Shown: one piece after another, positions 18,761 through 27,495 of the stretch
Position numbering within the stretch: position 1 is the stretch's first letter
How the letters are laid out: each line of letters begins with the position of its first letter
Origin: Hyphomicrobium zavarzinii ATCC 27496
GTDB lineage: Bacteria; Pseudomonadota; Alphaproteobacteria; Rhizobiales; Hyphomicrobiaceae
Length of the DNA stretch: 64,000 nucleotides
Reading direction: 5' to 3'
Assembly (NCBI RefSeq): GCF_000383415.1
Contig: NZ_KB911266.1
Location: forward strand, 1 to 64,000
Notes under the pieces: model-generated
Told to the model about the DNA's origin: nothing
The model's input: only the letters and a program-made list of their open reading frames with translations
Databases searched by the model: none
Made by a program: the position numbers and the translations under genes

Positions 18761-19789
18761 CTAGCGGATCGTCGATGGCTTGCTTCCCGCGCCACGGCCT
18801 GCGACGGCCCGGTTCGCACCTTTGCGGTCGCGCAGCGATACCCACTTGCGGCAGCTCGGGCGCGCGAGATCGCACGCAGGCGCCGGCCGTTCCGCTGCTT
18901 GAGCCTGCTTGCCAAGCACCCGCCCCGCCTGATCGAGATGAGGCGGGAGACTGTCGCGATCCTGGTCGCAAAGCTCGACGCCCTCAGGCTCACGCTCGAA
19001 CGGAGACGCATCGCGAACCTGGTAGCGTCTCTGGCATACGGAGACCTTCGGCGGCAGGCGCGTACGCTCGAAGGAGTCGTACCCGTCCTTGAGGTCCCGC
19101 CAGAATTGGGCCCAAGGCGAGGCGGCATTGGCCGCGACGTTGGCATCGGTCATGCGAAACGGAAATATCTGCATGGGAACATGCGGTGTGATGCGGAGCG
19201 CGGCGGACACCAAATCGTAAAGCTCGGCATTCACGGCGTTCGTCATCGCGAAGCACCCCGATGAATCGCAGCCCCCGTGAACGAGGATGACCGATCCGCT
19301 ACGCCCGTTGACGCGATCGAAAATGTTCGGATAGCCGACGTTGAGAGAGCGCCGCCAGCGTTGGCCGTGATGCAGCAGATCCTCCGTGACTGTGTAGAAC
19401 CCTTCCGGTGTCTGCCGGTCTCCTTCATGGCGCTTGGGACCGAGGGCGCCGGACCAGTAGCAGACCGGGTAGGTCGCGAAGAGTTCGAAGGCGCGGCCCT
19501 TCTTGATCCACACTTCGAGCTCGGATTCCGCCTTGAAGATGCGGATCAGCACGGGCGCGCCGAGTTGCATGCCGGCATTGGCAAGACGCGTGATCAGCTT
19601 TTCCGTATCGGGCGTCCCTGGCAACGGAAGCTGAAGGCGGCCGCTGCGCGCAGCTTGCCAGCGCTCCAGCTTCTCGGCCTGGGAACGCTCCGGATTTACC
19701 GGTTCCGCCGTCGCGAGGCCGATCGCGCACACCCACGCTGCAATCGCCCAAGCGACAACGGCAAGCCTGCTGGCCCTTCCGCCCGCCAA
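18761..19789 (-). CDS. Secreted L,D-transpeptidase (YafK/DpaA-like)
   Basis: Periplasmic YkuD-fold enzyme of the YafK group that acts on peptidoglycan cross-links or lipoprotein linkage. N-terminal signal peptide with cleavage after about residue 28. Catalytic motif HGG...SSGCFAM gives His171 and Cys179; YPVCYWSGALGPKR and RQTPEGFY are also typical. The C-terminal 80 residues beyond the fold are Arg/Pro-rich and probably disordered. The start is a TTG preceded by GAGGGA; no upstream ATG exists in frame. The next gene to the right is another L,D-transpeptidase, so this is a cell-wall pair. Confidence 0.85.
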   Translation of the reverse strand: MAGGRASRLAVVAWAIAAWVCAIGLATAEPVNPERSQAEKLERWQAARSGRLQLPLPGTPDTEKLITRLANAGMQLGAPVLIRIFKAESELEVWIKKGRAFELFATYPVCYWSGALGPKRHEGDRQTPEGFYTVTEDLLHHGQRWRRSLNVGYPNIFDRVNGRSGSVILVHGGCDSSGCFAMTNAVNAELYDLVSAALRITPHVPMQIFPFRMTDANVAANAASPWAQFWRDLKDGYDSFERTRLPPKVSVCQRRYQVRDASPFEREPEGVELCDQDRDSLPPHLDQAGRVLGKQAQAAERPAPACDLARPSCRKWVSLRDRKGANRAVAGRGAGSKPSTIR

Positions 19790-19810
19790 TGACCATCCCT
19801 CTTCAAGCAG

Positions 19811-20833
19811 CTACCAGAAGCTGAAGAACGGCGTGTAGCGCTGCGGTCTGCGGCGCCGGTCGCCGTAGTAGTAATAGTCGTCGTAGTACGGGTCGTATTG
19901 GTAATAGTTGGGCTGCTGACGCGGACGCTTCTTGATACCGCCCTGCGGCTCGCCGCTGATCAGCACGACGAAATCCGTCGCCTCGCCCGTCTCCTTGCTC
20001 ATCTCCTCGTCGGAGACGATGATCGAAGATCCCGGCCACACATACTGCGACACCTTCGAGACGACCTCCGGCGGCAACGTGATGCGGTCGAGCGCGGCCT
20101 TCGCGGCCACGACATCCGTCTGCGGGGGAACATCGGCGCCAGATGTCGTGCGGCGGCTCCTGTTGTAGCCATCGTCATCGAAGTCGTCAGCCTGACGGGG
20201 AAGAATGGTCACGACGTTCCAGCGGACATCATCGCCATTCCCTTTGTAATCGACTGCCGTGAACGCGTGGGTTCCGATCGGAATATCGGCATTGGCGATA
20301 CTCACGGGGCTGTCGAGCACCGCCTCATGCCCCTGCCGCACATAGACCCTCTGGGTCTTGAGGCTCACGAAGACGGAAACCGGCAGCGTCTTGCGCCGGG
20401 CTTCCTTCGCAGCCTCGGTCGCCTTCCTCTTTACGGCATCGGACACCTTGAACGCATCCGTCGCCTGGGCCAGCTCCGCTCCCGCTGCATCGTCCTTGGT
20501 TTTCGCGTCGTGGAAGGCAAAAGCGGCCTTTTCGGCGGCAGCGGCTGCCTTTGCGGCTTCGGCTTCTGCGGATTTGCGGGCGCGGTCCGTCTTGGCCGCA
20601 GCCGCGCGCTTGGCCACGCTGGCCACCCAGCCGTCCGCCTTGCTCTTCGCCTTCTCGGCGCGCTTCAGCGCCTTTGCGGTCTTGGCGCGAGCAGCCTCGC
20701 GCTCTTTGAGCGCCTTTTTGAGCTCATCCAATTCGGGAGCCGCCGCGTCCGCTTCGGCTGCCTTCGTCGAGGCCACAGCCCTCAATTGCTCGAGAAGAGC
20801 TTGGCGTTCGGGCCAGTTGCGCAGATCCGGCAT
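19811..20833 (-). CDS. Downstream part of a split L,D-transpeptidase: coiled coil plus degenerate YkuD-like domain
   Basis: Residues about 10-140 are an Ala/Lys/Glu-rich coiled coil; about 148-300 form a YkuD-like domain (SVFVSLKTQRVYVRQG, ANADIPIGTHAF) that lacks the HxnSxGC catalytic signature; the C-terminus is a Tyr-rich tail. It has no signal peptide, so alone it would stay cytoplasmic, which makes little sense for a wall enzyme. The reading frame continues without break into the transpeptidase at 20885 except for one TAG codon, and the ATG at 20833 has no ribosome site. I therefore read this as the second half of one gene interrupted by a nonsense codon. Reinitiation here remains possible. 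Confidence 0.75.
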   Translation of the reverse strand: MPDLRNWPERQALLEQLRAVASTKAAEADAAAPELDELKKALKEREAARAKTAKALKRAEKAKSKADGWVASVAKRAAAAKTDRARKSAEAEAAKAAAAAEKAAFAFHDAKTKDDAAGAELAQATDAFKVSDAVKRKATEAAKEARRKTLPVSVFVSLKTQRVYVRQGHEAVLDSPVSIANADIPIGTHAFTAVDYKGNGDDVRWNVVTILPRQADDFDDDGYNRSRRTTSGADVPPQTDVVAAKAALDRITLPPEVVSKVSQYVWPGSSIIVSDEEMSKETGEATDFVVLISGEPQGGIKKRPRQQPNYYQYDPYYDDYYYYGDRRRRPQRYTPFFSFW

Positions 20834-20884
20834 GAAGGGCGCCGGCCCGGCCTCGCTATCCGGCTCATAGCCGATCGGCGTCGC

Positions 20885-20887
20885 CTA
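20885..20887 (-). other. In-frame TAG splitting the L,D-transpeptidase gene
   Basis: The frame from 21436 to 19811 is open throughout apart from this single amber codon. Between it and the next ATG are 17 sense codons in the same frame. One base change (for example CAG to TAG) would explain it. Confidence 0.85.
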
Positions 20888-21436
20888 GGCCTGCGCACCG
20901 CTGGCGGCGGGCTTGAACAACAGAGGATGCGAGATCTCGGACGGCGCGATATTCTCCCGGGCGACGATGATGCGGGTGCCGATCTTCGCCAACCCGAAAA
21001 TCTTCTCGGCATAGTTGTAGGGAAGACGAACGCAGCCGTGCGAAGCGGGGTAACCCGGAAGGGCCCCCGCGTGAAGCGCGATACCCGACCATGTCAGACG
21101 CTGCATGAAGGGCATCTGCGCGTCGTCGTAGAGGTTCGAATAGTGGTCTTTGTTCTTCTGGAGAATGCTGTAGATACCGACAGGAGTCTCGTAGTCCGTT
21201 TGCCCGCTCGAAACACGCGCCCTCACCGCATTTCCGGCGGCGTCATAAACCGAAATACGCTGATCGCGAAGCGACACCACCGCCAGAACGGCGGGCCCCG
21301 TGAGCGTAACTTCCGGCTCTGGCGCTTTCCGCGCTGTCTTGTTGCGCGGCTCCGCAACCGCGGAGGTCCCAGCCGTGGCGAGCGCAGCGACCAGCAAGAA
21401 CGCCTGAACGATGGTAACGAACGTCCCGCGAAACAT
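20885..21436 (-). CDS. L,D-transpeptidase catalytic part (upstream half of a split gene)
   Basis: A 183-residue secreted YkuD-fold enzyme that forms 3-3 cross-links in peptidoglycan. Signal peptide at residues about 1-28, beta-sheet core beginning AVLAVVSLRDQRISVYD, and the complete active site HAGALPGYPASHGCVRLP with catalytic His and Cys. This part alone could be active. In related alphaproteobacteria a protein of this kind continues into a coiled coil and a second YkuD-like domain; here the frame stops at TAG (20885-20887) and resumes immediately. Joined, the product would be about 541 residues. Confidence 0.88.
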   Translation of the reverse strand: MFRGTFVTIVQAFLLVAALATAGTSAVAEPRNKTARKAPEPEVTLTGPAVLAVVSLRDQRISVYDAAGNAVRARVSSGQTDYETPVGIYSILQKNKDHYSNLYDDAQMPFMQRLTWSGIALHAGALPGYPASHGCVRLPYNYAEKIFGLAKIGTRIIVARENIAPSEISHPLLFKPAASGAQA

Positions 21437-21748
21437 GTGCTAACCCGTTGAGCTATAAGTCCCCTCCAGAGGCGGCTCTGTGTAAATGCCGACCGCCGTG
21501 GAGACGTTCCCTGCCAATTGAGCCGGGAAGTGTGTCACAGCGTGGTTATGATTCTTAAAACAGCGGAATTGATGGCAGCCTGGAGCCCGCCAAAGGCCTC
21601 GGTGAAGGCGGCTGCTCGACCGCGCCGCCCCCAGGACTTCGGGACGGCTCGCCTGTCGTCATGCGAAACAATTTGAGATGCTTCGAAACATTCAAACGAT
21701 GCGAATCAACCTAGCGTTCGGGGAAATTTCTCTTTCCAGGAACAATCC
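21437..21748. other. Divergent intergenic region
   Basis: About 310 bases between the leftward L,D-transpeptidase and the rightward glycosyltransferase-like gene. It must hold both promoters, but no element stands out. Confidence 0.5.
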
Positions 21749-22540
21749 ATGGCCGAGATGCCGCCCCCTGCGCGACCAACCGTATTCATAGCCACGCCCT
21801 GTTACGGAGGGCTCGTCTCGCAGGAATACACGTTATCTCTGCTTGCGCTCTCGACCTACAATACACGCATGGGACTCGAGATCGTCGTCGCCCTTCAAGG
21901 GCACGACTCCCTGGTCACGCGCTCCCGCAATACGCTCGTCGGACACTTCCTCGACAGCAACGCGACACACCTTCTGTTCATCGACGCAGACATTGGCTTC
22001 GAACCGAGCCAGGTCGAACGCATGGTCGCATTCGACGAGGATGTCGTTTGCGGGATCTACCCCTTGAAGGTGCGCGACTGGGGCCCGATGTCCCTCGATC
22101 AGATGAAGCTTGGCGTAGCCGCCGAAACGGCCTCCTTGCGCTACGTCGGTCTCGCCTGCGATGCGAACGAATTCGAACAGCGCGGCGACTTCGTCACCGG
22201 GCAATACGCCGGTTGCGGCTTCATGCTGATCAAGCGCGGAGCCATCGAGCGCATGATCACGGCGTTTCCGGAAACGGCTTACCGCGCCATTCACTCCTAC
22301 AGCAACGCCAAGCCTCGCTCTGGGTATGCCCTGTTCGAGACGGAGATAGACCATCAAGACGGTCTTTATCTCAGCGAGGATTTCGCGTTCTGCCGCCGCT
22401 TCCGATCCATTGGCGGCAAGATCTGGCTGGATACGCAAGGCAAGCTGACACACGTGGGATCGCACGCGTTCGTGGGGGAGCCATCCATCGGATTTCCGCT
22501 GCCACGCGCCCCCGGCCAATCGGCAAACGCCGCGGCCTAG
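21749..22540 (+). CDS. Glycosyltransferase-like (GT-A fold) protein
   Basis: A soluble 263-residue protein with a nucleotide-sugar transferase look: PTVFIATPCYGG at the N-terminus, a first beta-alpha unit ending VTRSRNTLVGHFL, and FIDADIGFEP at about residues 76-85, whose DAD fits the metal-binding DxD motif. YAGCGFMLIKRGAIERM and LSEDFAFCRRFRSIGGKIWLD resemble the acceptor-side blocks of GT2-like enzymes. Donor and acceptor cannot be inferred and no neighbouring genes make polysaccharide. It stands alone on its strand. Confidence 0.7.
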   Translation: MAEMPPPARPTVFIATPCYGGLVSQEYTLSLLALSTYNTRMGLEIVVALQGHDSLVTRSRNTLVGHFLDSNATHLLFIDADIGFEPSQVERMVAFDEDVVCGIYPLKVRDWGPMSLDQMKLGVAAETASLRYVGLACDANEFEQRGDFVTGQYAGCGFMLIKRGAIERMITAFPETAYRAIHSYSNAKPRSGYALFETEIDHQDGLYLSEDFAFCRRFRSIGGKIWLDTQGKLTHVGSHAFVGEPSIGFPLPRAPGQSANAAA

Positions 22541-22587
22541 CCGCATATCGGAAACGAAACCCGCTTGGCTTATGCGCGCCGCCGCAC

Positions 22588-24285
22588 TTATTGCTCTCCC
22601 TTCTTCAACGCCGGGCCACCCTCATCCCCCAATTCGCGGATCGCCTGGCGCAAGGTGGGGAACAGACGGATGCGCTCGTCGTGGAACCCGCGGGCCAGCA
22701 TCCAGCGACGCCACTCGGTGGCCCGACCTGCCGCGTTGAAGGTAATCCCCCGCTGGCCCAGCGCCTCGACCACCTCGCGTACCGTCAGGATCCCGGTCGC
22801 ATCGATGTTCGGGATGGGAAGCAGATCAAGCACGACATGCCGCAGATCGGGCCCGGCCTGCTCCACCGCCTTCATCACCTCCCGCTTGAAATAGGGGGCG
22901 TTGAAAAACGCGATCGGGGCATTGAAGCGAACCAGAAGCAGCCCCGGGATGGCTTCCCCTGCATCATGCCGCTCGAGCGAATGCAGCCCCGGAATACCGC
23001 CGACCTTCCCCAGCGTTTCAATGCTCGGACGAGAAAGCACCCTGATGAAACGCACGAGCGCAAGGATCACAGCCAGCAGAATGGCATTGACGGAGCCGAC
23101 AGCCACGACACCGAGCGTGGCAACAACAGAAAGGAGCGCCTCCGTTTTGTCGATCCTATAGATGAGGCGAACCGTACCGATATCCACGAGCGACAGACCC
23201 GCCATGACGAGAACGGCGCCGAGCGCCGCCGTGGGGATATATCGCAGCGGCTCCGTCAGGAAGAGCAAAACGAAAACGATCACAACGGCCGCAATCAGGC
23301 CCACGGCGCGGGTCCGCCCGCCCGACGCATCGCTGACCGCCGTCCGCGAATCTGCTCCGCTGATGGCAAAGCCCTGCGAAAGCGCCGACGCGATATTGGC
23401 CGCCCCAAGTGCCGCGAAGTCCCGATCGGGATCGACGTCGTAGCCATTTTTCAAGGCAAAGCTGCGCGACGTGAGCATGAGGCTCGAAAAGCTGATCAAA
23501 GCCAGACCTGCGGCATCGGCCAGAAGCGCAGGCAGCAGCGCGGGATCAACGCGGGGCATCGCAAGAGCGGGCAACCCCGCAGGGACGAACCCCAGCGTCT
23601 TGATGCCCGCCGATGAGAGGCCGAATGCCTGCACGATCACCCCGGCGAAAACGAGCCCCACGAGCGCACCCGGCAGCCACGTCCAAAGGCGTGGCGCGAT
23701 GATAATGACAGCGAAGGTTGCAGCCGCGAGCGCAAGTGTCGGGAGATGGACCTGACTGAGGCTGCCGATGATCTCCACCAGCCGCGGGAGGATGCCCGCA
23801 TTGTGAACATCAAAGCCCAAAATCTTGCCGGCCTGTCCGAGCACGATAGAGAGCGCGACGCCGTTGAGAAAGCCGACGAGAATGGGCCTAGACAGAAAGT
23901 CGGCGAGCGCTCCGAGCCGCAAAAAACTCGCCGTGATGCTGATGAGCCCGGTCAACGCCGCCAGCATGACGGAGAGCGACGCATAGGCCGTCGCGTCTCC
24001 TGCGGCGAGAGGCGCAACGGCGGCGGCGACCACCGCGCACGTCGCCGCATCGGGCCCGACGATGAGCTGGCGTGACGAGCCTAGAACCGCGTAGGCGACG
24101 AGCGGAAGAACGCTGGAATAAAGCCCCACCTGCGGAGGAAAACCCGCAAGCTCCGCATAGGCAATGGCAACCGGGATAGCGACCGCCGCAACCGACAGAC
24201 CCGCTCTCATGTCGGCCGGCGCATCGCTTCGCCTGTAATGGCGCAACTCCACGAGGCCGGGCGCTACTCTCGCGAGCAATGGCAT
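22588..24285 (-). CDS. SulP-family anion transporter with STAS domain
   Basis: Inner-membrane transporter of the SulP/SLC26 family (565 residues), likely for sulfate, bicarbonate or a similar anion. Residues about 20-400 form the membrane domain with the typical N-terminal block PVAIAYAELAGFPPQVGLYSS and SRQLIVGPDAATCAVVAA. The region about 430-550 is a C-terminal STAS domain (LLVRFNAPIAFFNAPYFKR, VVLDLLPIPNIDATGI). The gene lies 23 bases downstream of the HlyD-like gene on the same strand, so the two may share a transcript. The substrate is not determinable from the sequence. Confidence 0.93.
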   Translation of the reverse strand: MPLLARVAPGLVELRHYRRSDAPADMRAGLSVAAVAIPVAIAYAELAGFPPQVGLYSSVLPLVAYAVLGSSRQLIVGPDAATCAVVAAAVAPLAAGDATAYASLSVMLAALTGLISITASFLRLGALADFLSRPILVGFLNGVALSIVLGQAGKILGFDVHNAGILPRLVEIIGSLSQVHLPTLALAAATFAVIIIAPRLWTWLPGALVGLVFAGVIVQAFGLSSAGIKTLGFVPAGLPALAMPRVDPALLPALLADAAGLALISFSSLMLTSRSFALKNGYDVDPDRDFAALGAANIASALSQGFAISGADSRTAVSDASGGRTRAVGLIAAVVIVFVLLFLTEPLRYIPTAALGAVLVMAGLSLVDIGTVRLIYRIDKTEALLSVVATLGVVAVGSVNAILLAVILALVRFIRVLSRPSIETLGKVGGIPGLHSLERHDAGEAIPGLLLVRFNAPIAFFNAPYFKREVMKAVEQAGPDLRHVVLDLLPIPNIDATGILTVREVVEALGQRGITFNAAGRATEWRRWMLARGFHDERIRLFPTLRQAIRELGDEGGPALKKGEQ

Positions 24286-24308
24286 CTACCGAGACCCAGT
24301 ATTCGACG

Positions 24309-25541
24309 TCAGTGTCCTGAGAAGACCAGAACCTTGACGGGCAGAACGAGCGCCTGCAGACGCAGGATCATCGCATGAACGAGCGCGACCGCGTCAACCG
24401 CATGCAGGAAAAGCCAGCTTCCGATGCCCAGCTCTCCGCTCGCGAGCTTATCGTGATTGCTGGTGTAGGCATTCGCCACACAGCTGCTGCCCGGAACGAT
24501 CCCATCGAGCCCACCTTCATAGAGCGGCTGCATGAAAACCGTGAGGGTACCGGGGCGCGCCGTCTGGAGCGCATCGATCAGTTGCTCCGACGTGCGAACC
24601 TGCCCCGCGGCTATGAAGTCCTGCACGGAAGTGACCACCATCGGAATGATCTTCAACGGCTTCGAAGCGCAGGTCACCTCCGCGATCATCCCCGTCTTCA
24701 TCACCTGCGCTTCGATCTGATTGAAGCCGGCCATGAGATATTGCCGGCCTGCCCCAGCCGGTATCAGGACGCCGGCCGGGCGCATCAACGGATTGACGAC
24801 ATCCCCCACTCTCAAGGTGAACTGCTCCACATGCCCGTCGACACCCGCCGTGACGAGCATCTTGGACAGCTCGACCTCGGCTTGATCTCTCGCCGCCTCC
24901 GCGCTCGCCTTCTCGGCGGGCAACAACGTCGAAAGCTTGGTTTCGGCGGCCTGCTTCGCGGCTTCCGCGGCCGACAAAGCACCCTTGCGCCCGTCCGCGA
25001 CATTGCGGAGCCGTTCGATCTCACGCTGCGCGACGACATCCGCGTTGCGCGCTTGCAGCGTCTCCTTCATCGCAAGCTCATCGAGCGCTTGCTGATAGGC
25101 CCCCTTGGCCTGCTGAATCTGGCCTTCCGCAGCGGCGATATCCGCCTTCGCCACAGTCATGGCCGCCTCCACTTCGGCGATCTGCCGCGTGGCGACCTCG
25201 AGCTGCGCCTCCGCCTTGCGGCTGTCCAGCCTGAAAAGCGGATCACCCTTCTTAACCTGCCCCGAGAAGCCGACGAAAACCTCGGCAACACGCCCGTTCG
25301 TTTCAGGCAGGATGGGAACCGTCCGGAAGTAGCTGGTCACATTTGTGGTCGAGGGATGGAAATAGAAGATCGTGGTGATCAGCGCGATCGTCAGCATCAG
25401 GCACGCCGTGATGCCGTACCTCAGCTCGTACCAAACCGAATAGAATCCGATCTCGACGCCAAGCCGCTTGCCCTCCCCGTAACGGCGATAGAGGTAGTCC
25501 GGCAGGATCGTGAAAAATGAGCAGAGGAGCAGCTCGAGCAT
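24309..25541 (-). CDS. HlyD-type membrane fusion protein (YibH-like)
   Basis: A 410-residue periplasmic adaptor anchored by an N-terminal transmembrane helix (about residues 45-66). It contains the biotinyl-lipoyl halves around PILPETNGRVAEVFVGFSGQVKKGDPLFRLDS and VDGHVEQFTLRVGDVV, separated by a long coiled-coil hairpin (about 105-230), then a beta-barrel, and a hydrophobic C-terminus. No pump gene is adjacent; instead it is preceded by a small membrane protein 15 bases away, an arrangement like E. coli yibI-yibH. GGAGG six bases before the ATG supports the start. Transported substrate unknown. Confidence 0.87.
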   Translation of the reverse strand: MLELLLCSFFTILPDYLYRRYGEGKRLGVEIGFYSVWYELRYGITACLMLTIALITTIFYFHPSTTNVTSYFRTVPILPETNGRVAEVFVGFSGQVKKGDPLFRLDSRKAEAQLEVATRQIAEVEAAMTVAKADIAAAEGQIQQAKGAYQQALDELAMKETLQARNADVVAQREIERLRNVADGRKGALSAAEAAKQAAETKLSTLLPAEKASAEAARDQAEVELSKMLVTAGVDGHVEQFTLRVGDVVNPLMRPAGVLIPAGAGRQYLMAGFNQIEAQVMKTGMIAEVTCASKPLKIIPMVVTSVQDFIAAGQVRTSEQLIDALQTARPGTLTVFMQPLYEGGLDGIVPGSSCVANAYTSNHDKLASGELGIGSWLFLHAVDAVALVHAMILRLQALVLPVKVLVFSGH

Positions 25542-25556
25542 GGCGGCCTCCGCGCG

Positions 25557-25988
25557 TCAGGCGCGCTTGGGAGTGTCGTTACGGCCAACTTTCTTTGAGT
25601 TCGGAACCTGCGCCGGCCTTCGGTCCCCGGGCGGCGCCTGGCCTGCGGCCATCGTCTCGAGCGAACCCGCGATGCTGTCCAGCGGCTTGGAAAAGCTCGG
25701 AAAGGAAAGGTCCGGGATCTTGACGAGCGCCAGCAGCAAGGCCGCGACCCAAAACGCGTGGATGTGAGTGAACAACGAAAGCAGAGCCAGCACGGCGACG
25801 ACATCAAACTGGGCCTTGTTGTGAACCATCCGCTCCGGAAGCGAGTGCAGCCAGAAAAAGAAAACGCCCGCGGCCAATATTGAGCCGATCAGAATGATCG
25901 CCATGACCACCATGAGCACGTCGGTTTGATCGGGCGCGGTAACAAAAATTGGGAGATGCGGGGTAGCCGCCGGATGCAGGTCCGCCAT
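25557..25988 (-). CDS. Small inner-membrane protein (YibI/DUF3302-like)
   Basis: A 143-residue protein with two predicted membrane helices (about 25-45 and 65-90) and a polar C-terminal tail. GVFFFWLHSLPERMVHN followed by VVAVLALLSLFTHIHAFW resembles the DUF3302 proteins that pair with HlyD-type YibH. The start at 25988 has a strong ribosome site (AGGAGG), so the longer frame to 26084 is not used. It is the first gene of a likely operon with the adaptor and perhaps the SulP gene. Family assignment is tentative. Confidence 0.7.
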   Translation of the reverse strand: MADLHPAATPHLPIFVTAPDQTDVLMVVMAIILIGSILAAGVFFFWLHSLPERMVHNKAQFDVVAVLALLSLFTHIHAFWVAALLLALVKIPDLSFPSFSKPLDSIAGSLETMAAGQAPPGDRRPAQVPNSKKVGRNDTPKRA

Positions 25989-26325
25989 TGCTTCCCTCCT
26001 CCTGAACGCTGATCGTTGACTTTGTCGATCTTCAAAAGGCGATAGATGGGAATGAACGCCGCCCAGAGATAGCACCAAAACCACAAGCCCCGCACATCAC
26101 TCGATTTTTTCATTGGAGAGGCGCAGGGATTTACAAATTTGTAGCACGACCGGAGACCTTTCCCGACTATAATTTTTCGTACGCTGCGCTTTCCGTTTTC
26201 TCATTTACGGATCTGCGCTTGAAATCGTTTAAAGTTAACGCGCTCCCCGAGTTGGCAGACGTCACCCGCGGCGTATCTTCGTCGTGCCGTGGTTTTCCCC
26301 TGAATCACCTGTCGCGGAGGCACGC
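25989..26325. other. Divergent intergenic region with a possible tiny membrane ORF
   Basis: AT-rich region between the leftward YibI-like gene and the rightward DUF2092 gene. On the minus strand an ORF beginning at 26113 encodes RGLWFWCYLWAAFIPIYRLL, a plausible membrane helix, but it lacks a ribosome site and runs on into the next gene in another frame, so I do not call it as a gene. Confidence 0.4.
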
Positions 26326-27054
26326 ATGCGCAGAATGCTATTTATCTGCCTCACGCTTTCTCTGATGTGGATCAGAGGCGGCGCTGCCCAGACGGACGGT
26401 GGCATTGTGCCGGTCGACCAAGGCCGCGGCGACCTCGGCGCCTTGACGCGCATGCACGATTACCTCCAGCAGCGCCCCGCCGTCGAGTTCAAGACATCGT
26501 TCCGCGAAACCAGCGACTTGCCCGGAATGGGGCGGAGCGGCACGGCGCACTTCTTTATCAAAAGGCCCAAAAGCTTCCGCATCGAGCTGTCGTCGGGGAA
26601 GGAGGACTATCTCTTCATCTCGGATGGCACGACGCTCACGATCTACCGCCCCAACGCCCGAAAATACGCGAGAATACCGAGCAAGGATTCCATGATCGGC
26701 ACGATGTACACCGCCATCGGTCTGCTCGGCACTCAGGCAAAGCTGATCGACTTCATCTGGACCATCGACTACGGGGAACAGGTCTCCTCGAAGGCGATCG
26801 GCTCCCAGAACATTGGCGAAGAAACGTGCGATCGCTTCAGCGTTCAGCGCTTTGAGCAGCAATGGGACGTCTGGCTCAGGAAGGACGGCGCTCCCGTTCC
26901 GTGCAGAATCGTAAGCCGAAAACTGGATGCCAACGATCGCACAGTGCAAACGAACGAATTCGCGTGGGTCGACACGCCGGCGTTCAGTCAGGACCTGTTT
27001 TTGTTCACCCCACCGGCCGACGCCGTTGAAGTCGGACCATCGGAGATCGAGTGA
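26326..27054 (+). CDS. Secreted DUF2092 protein (LolA-like fold)
   Basis: A 242-residue periplasmic protein. N-terminal signal peptide (residues about 1-21, cleavage near GGAAQ), then a single domain with FKTSFRET, FFIKRPKSFRIELSS and FISDGTTLTIYRPNARKYAR, the pattern of DUF2092, which is related to the LolA/LolB beta-sheet fold. Function of the family is unknown. The ATG at 26326 is preceded by GGAGG at correct spacing and begins a proper signal peptide, so the longer frame from 26284 is rejected. Confidence 0.78.
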   Translation: MRRMLFICLTLSLMWIRGGAAQTDGGIVPVDQGRGDLGALTRMHDYLQQRPAVEFKTSFRETSDLPGMGRSGTAHFFIKRPKSFRIELSSGKEDYLFISDGTTLTIYRPNARKYARIPSKDSMIGTMYTAIGLLGTQAKLIDFIWTIDYGEQVSSKAIGSQNIGEETCDRFSVQRFEQQWDVWLRKDGAPVPCRIVSRKLDANDRTVQTNEFAWVDTPAFSQDLFLFTPPADAVEVGPSEIE

Positions 27055-27495
27055 CGGCCGTATAAAAGCCGTTCTGAAAAAAGGGAAATCAGATTCCTGC
27101 TTGAACCTCAGCGCGCTTTGATGCAAAGCTCGCGACGCTAAAATGCTTCATTGTTAAAGCCGCCCATCAATAGTAAAATTTATAATTCCGAAATGATACG
27201 ATTGTTCTGAATCAAATACGCGCTGACGGGCTAGCAATAGTGAGTTTGCTATGGAGACCCGAGGCATTCGATTTCGCGGCAGTGTGAGAACCGGGCTTTG
27301 CGCTCCGTGCGGCGGCGCTGTCTACGACGCCAGGATCATCCTGCACGTCACACTCAATACGATCAGTAACTACGCGAAAAAGTGCCGGCCCGGCCGGATC
27401 GCTCGACGGGGCAAGACCTGAGCTCAAGCTCAGCCTCACGAAGTAGGCATTCACGCCTCACCCGCCGCGCGACAACGTAGATCGAGAGGCTGCTC
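27055..27495. other. Intergenic region upstream of the DUF3141 operon
   Basis: About 440 bases, AT-rich in its first half. A short stem (ACGGC/GCCGT) follows the DUF2092 stop without a T-run. A Crp/Fnr-like box lies at 27202-27215. No gene is seen. Confidence 0.5.
27202..27215. promoter_or_regulatory. Possible FNR-type box upstream of the DUF3141/pta/ackA operon
   Basis: TTGTT-CTGA-ATCAA, differing from the FNR consensus TTGAT-N4-ATCAA at one position. It lies 280 bases before the DUF3141 start, so it would need a long leader. An oxygen-responsive acetate/acyl-phosphate operon would make sense, but this is a single weak match. Confidence 0.35.

Noticed and set aside
26111-26113. Start of a possible small membrane protein upstream of the YibI-like gene
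   Set aside because: A plausible membrane helix but no ribosome site, and the frame runs through the start of the following real gene.
27055-27090. Hairpin ACGGC/GCCGT after the DUF2092 gene
   Set aside because: Only five pairs, followed by A rather than T residues; not a convincing terminator.
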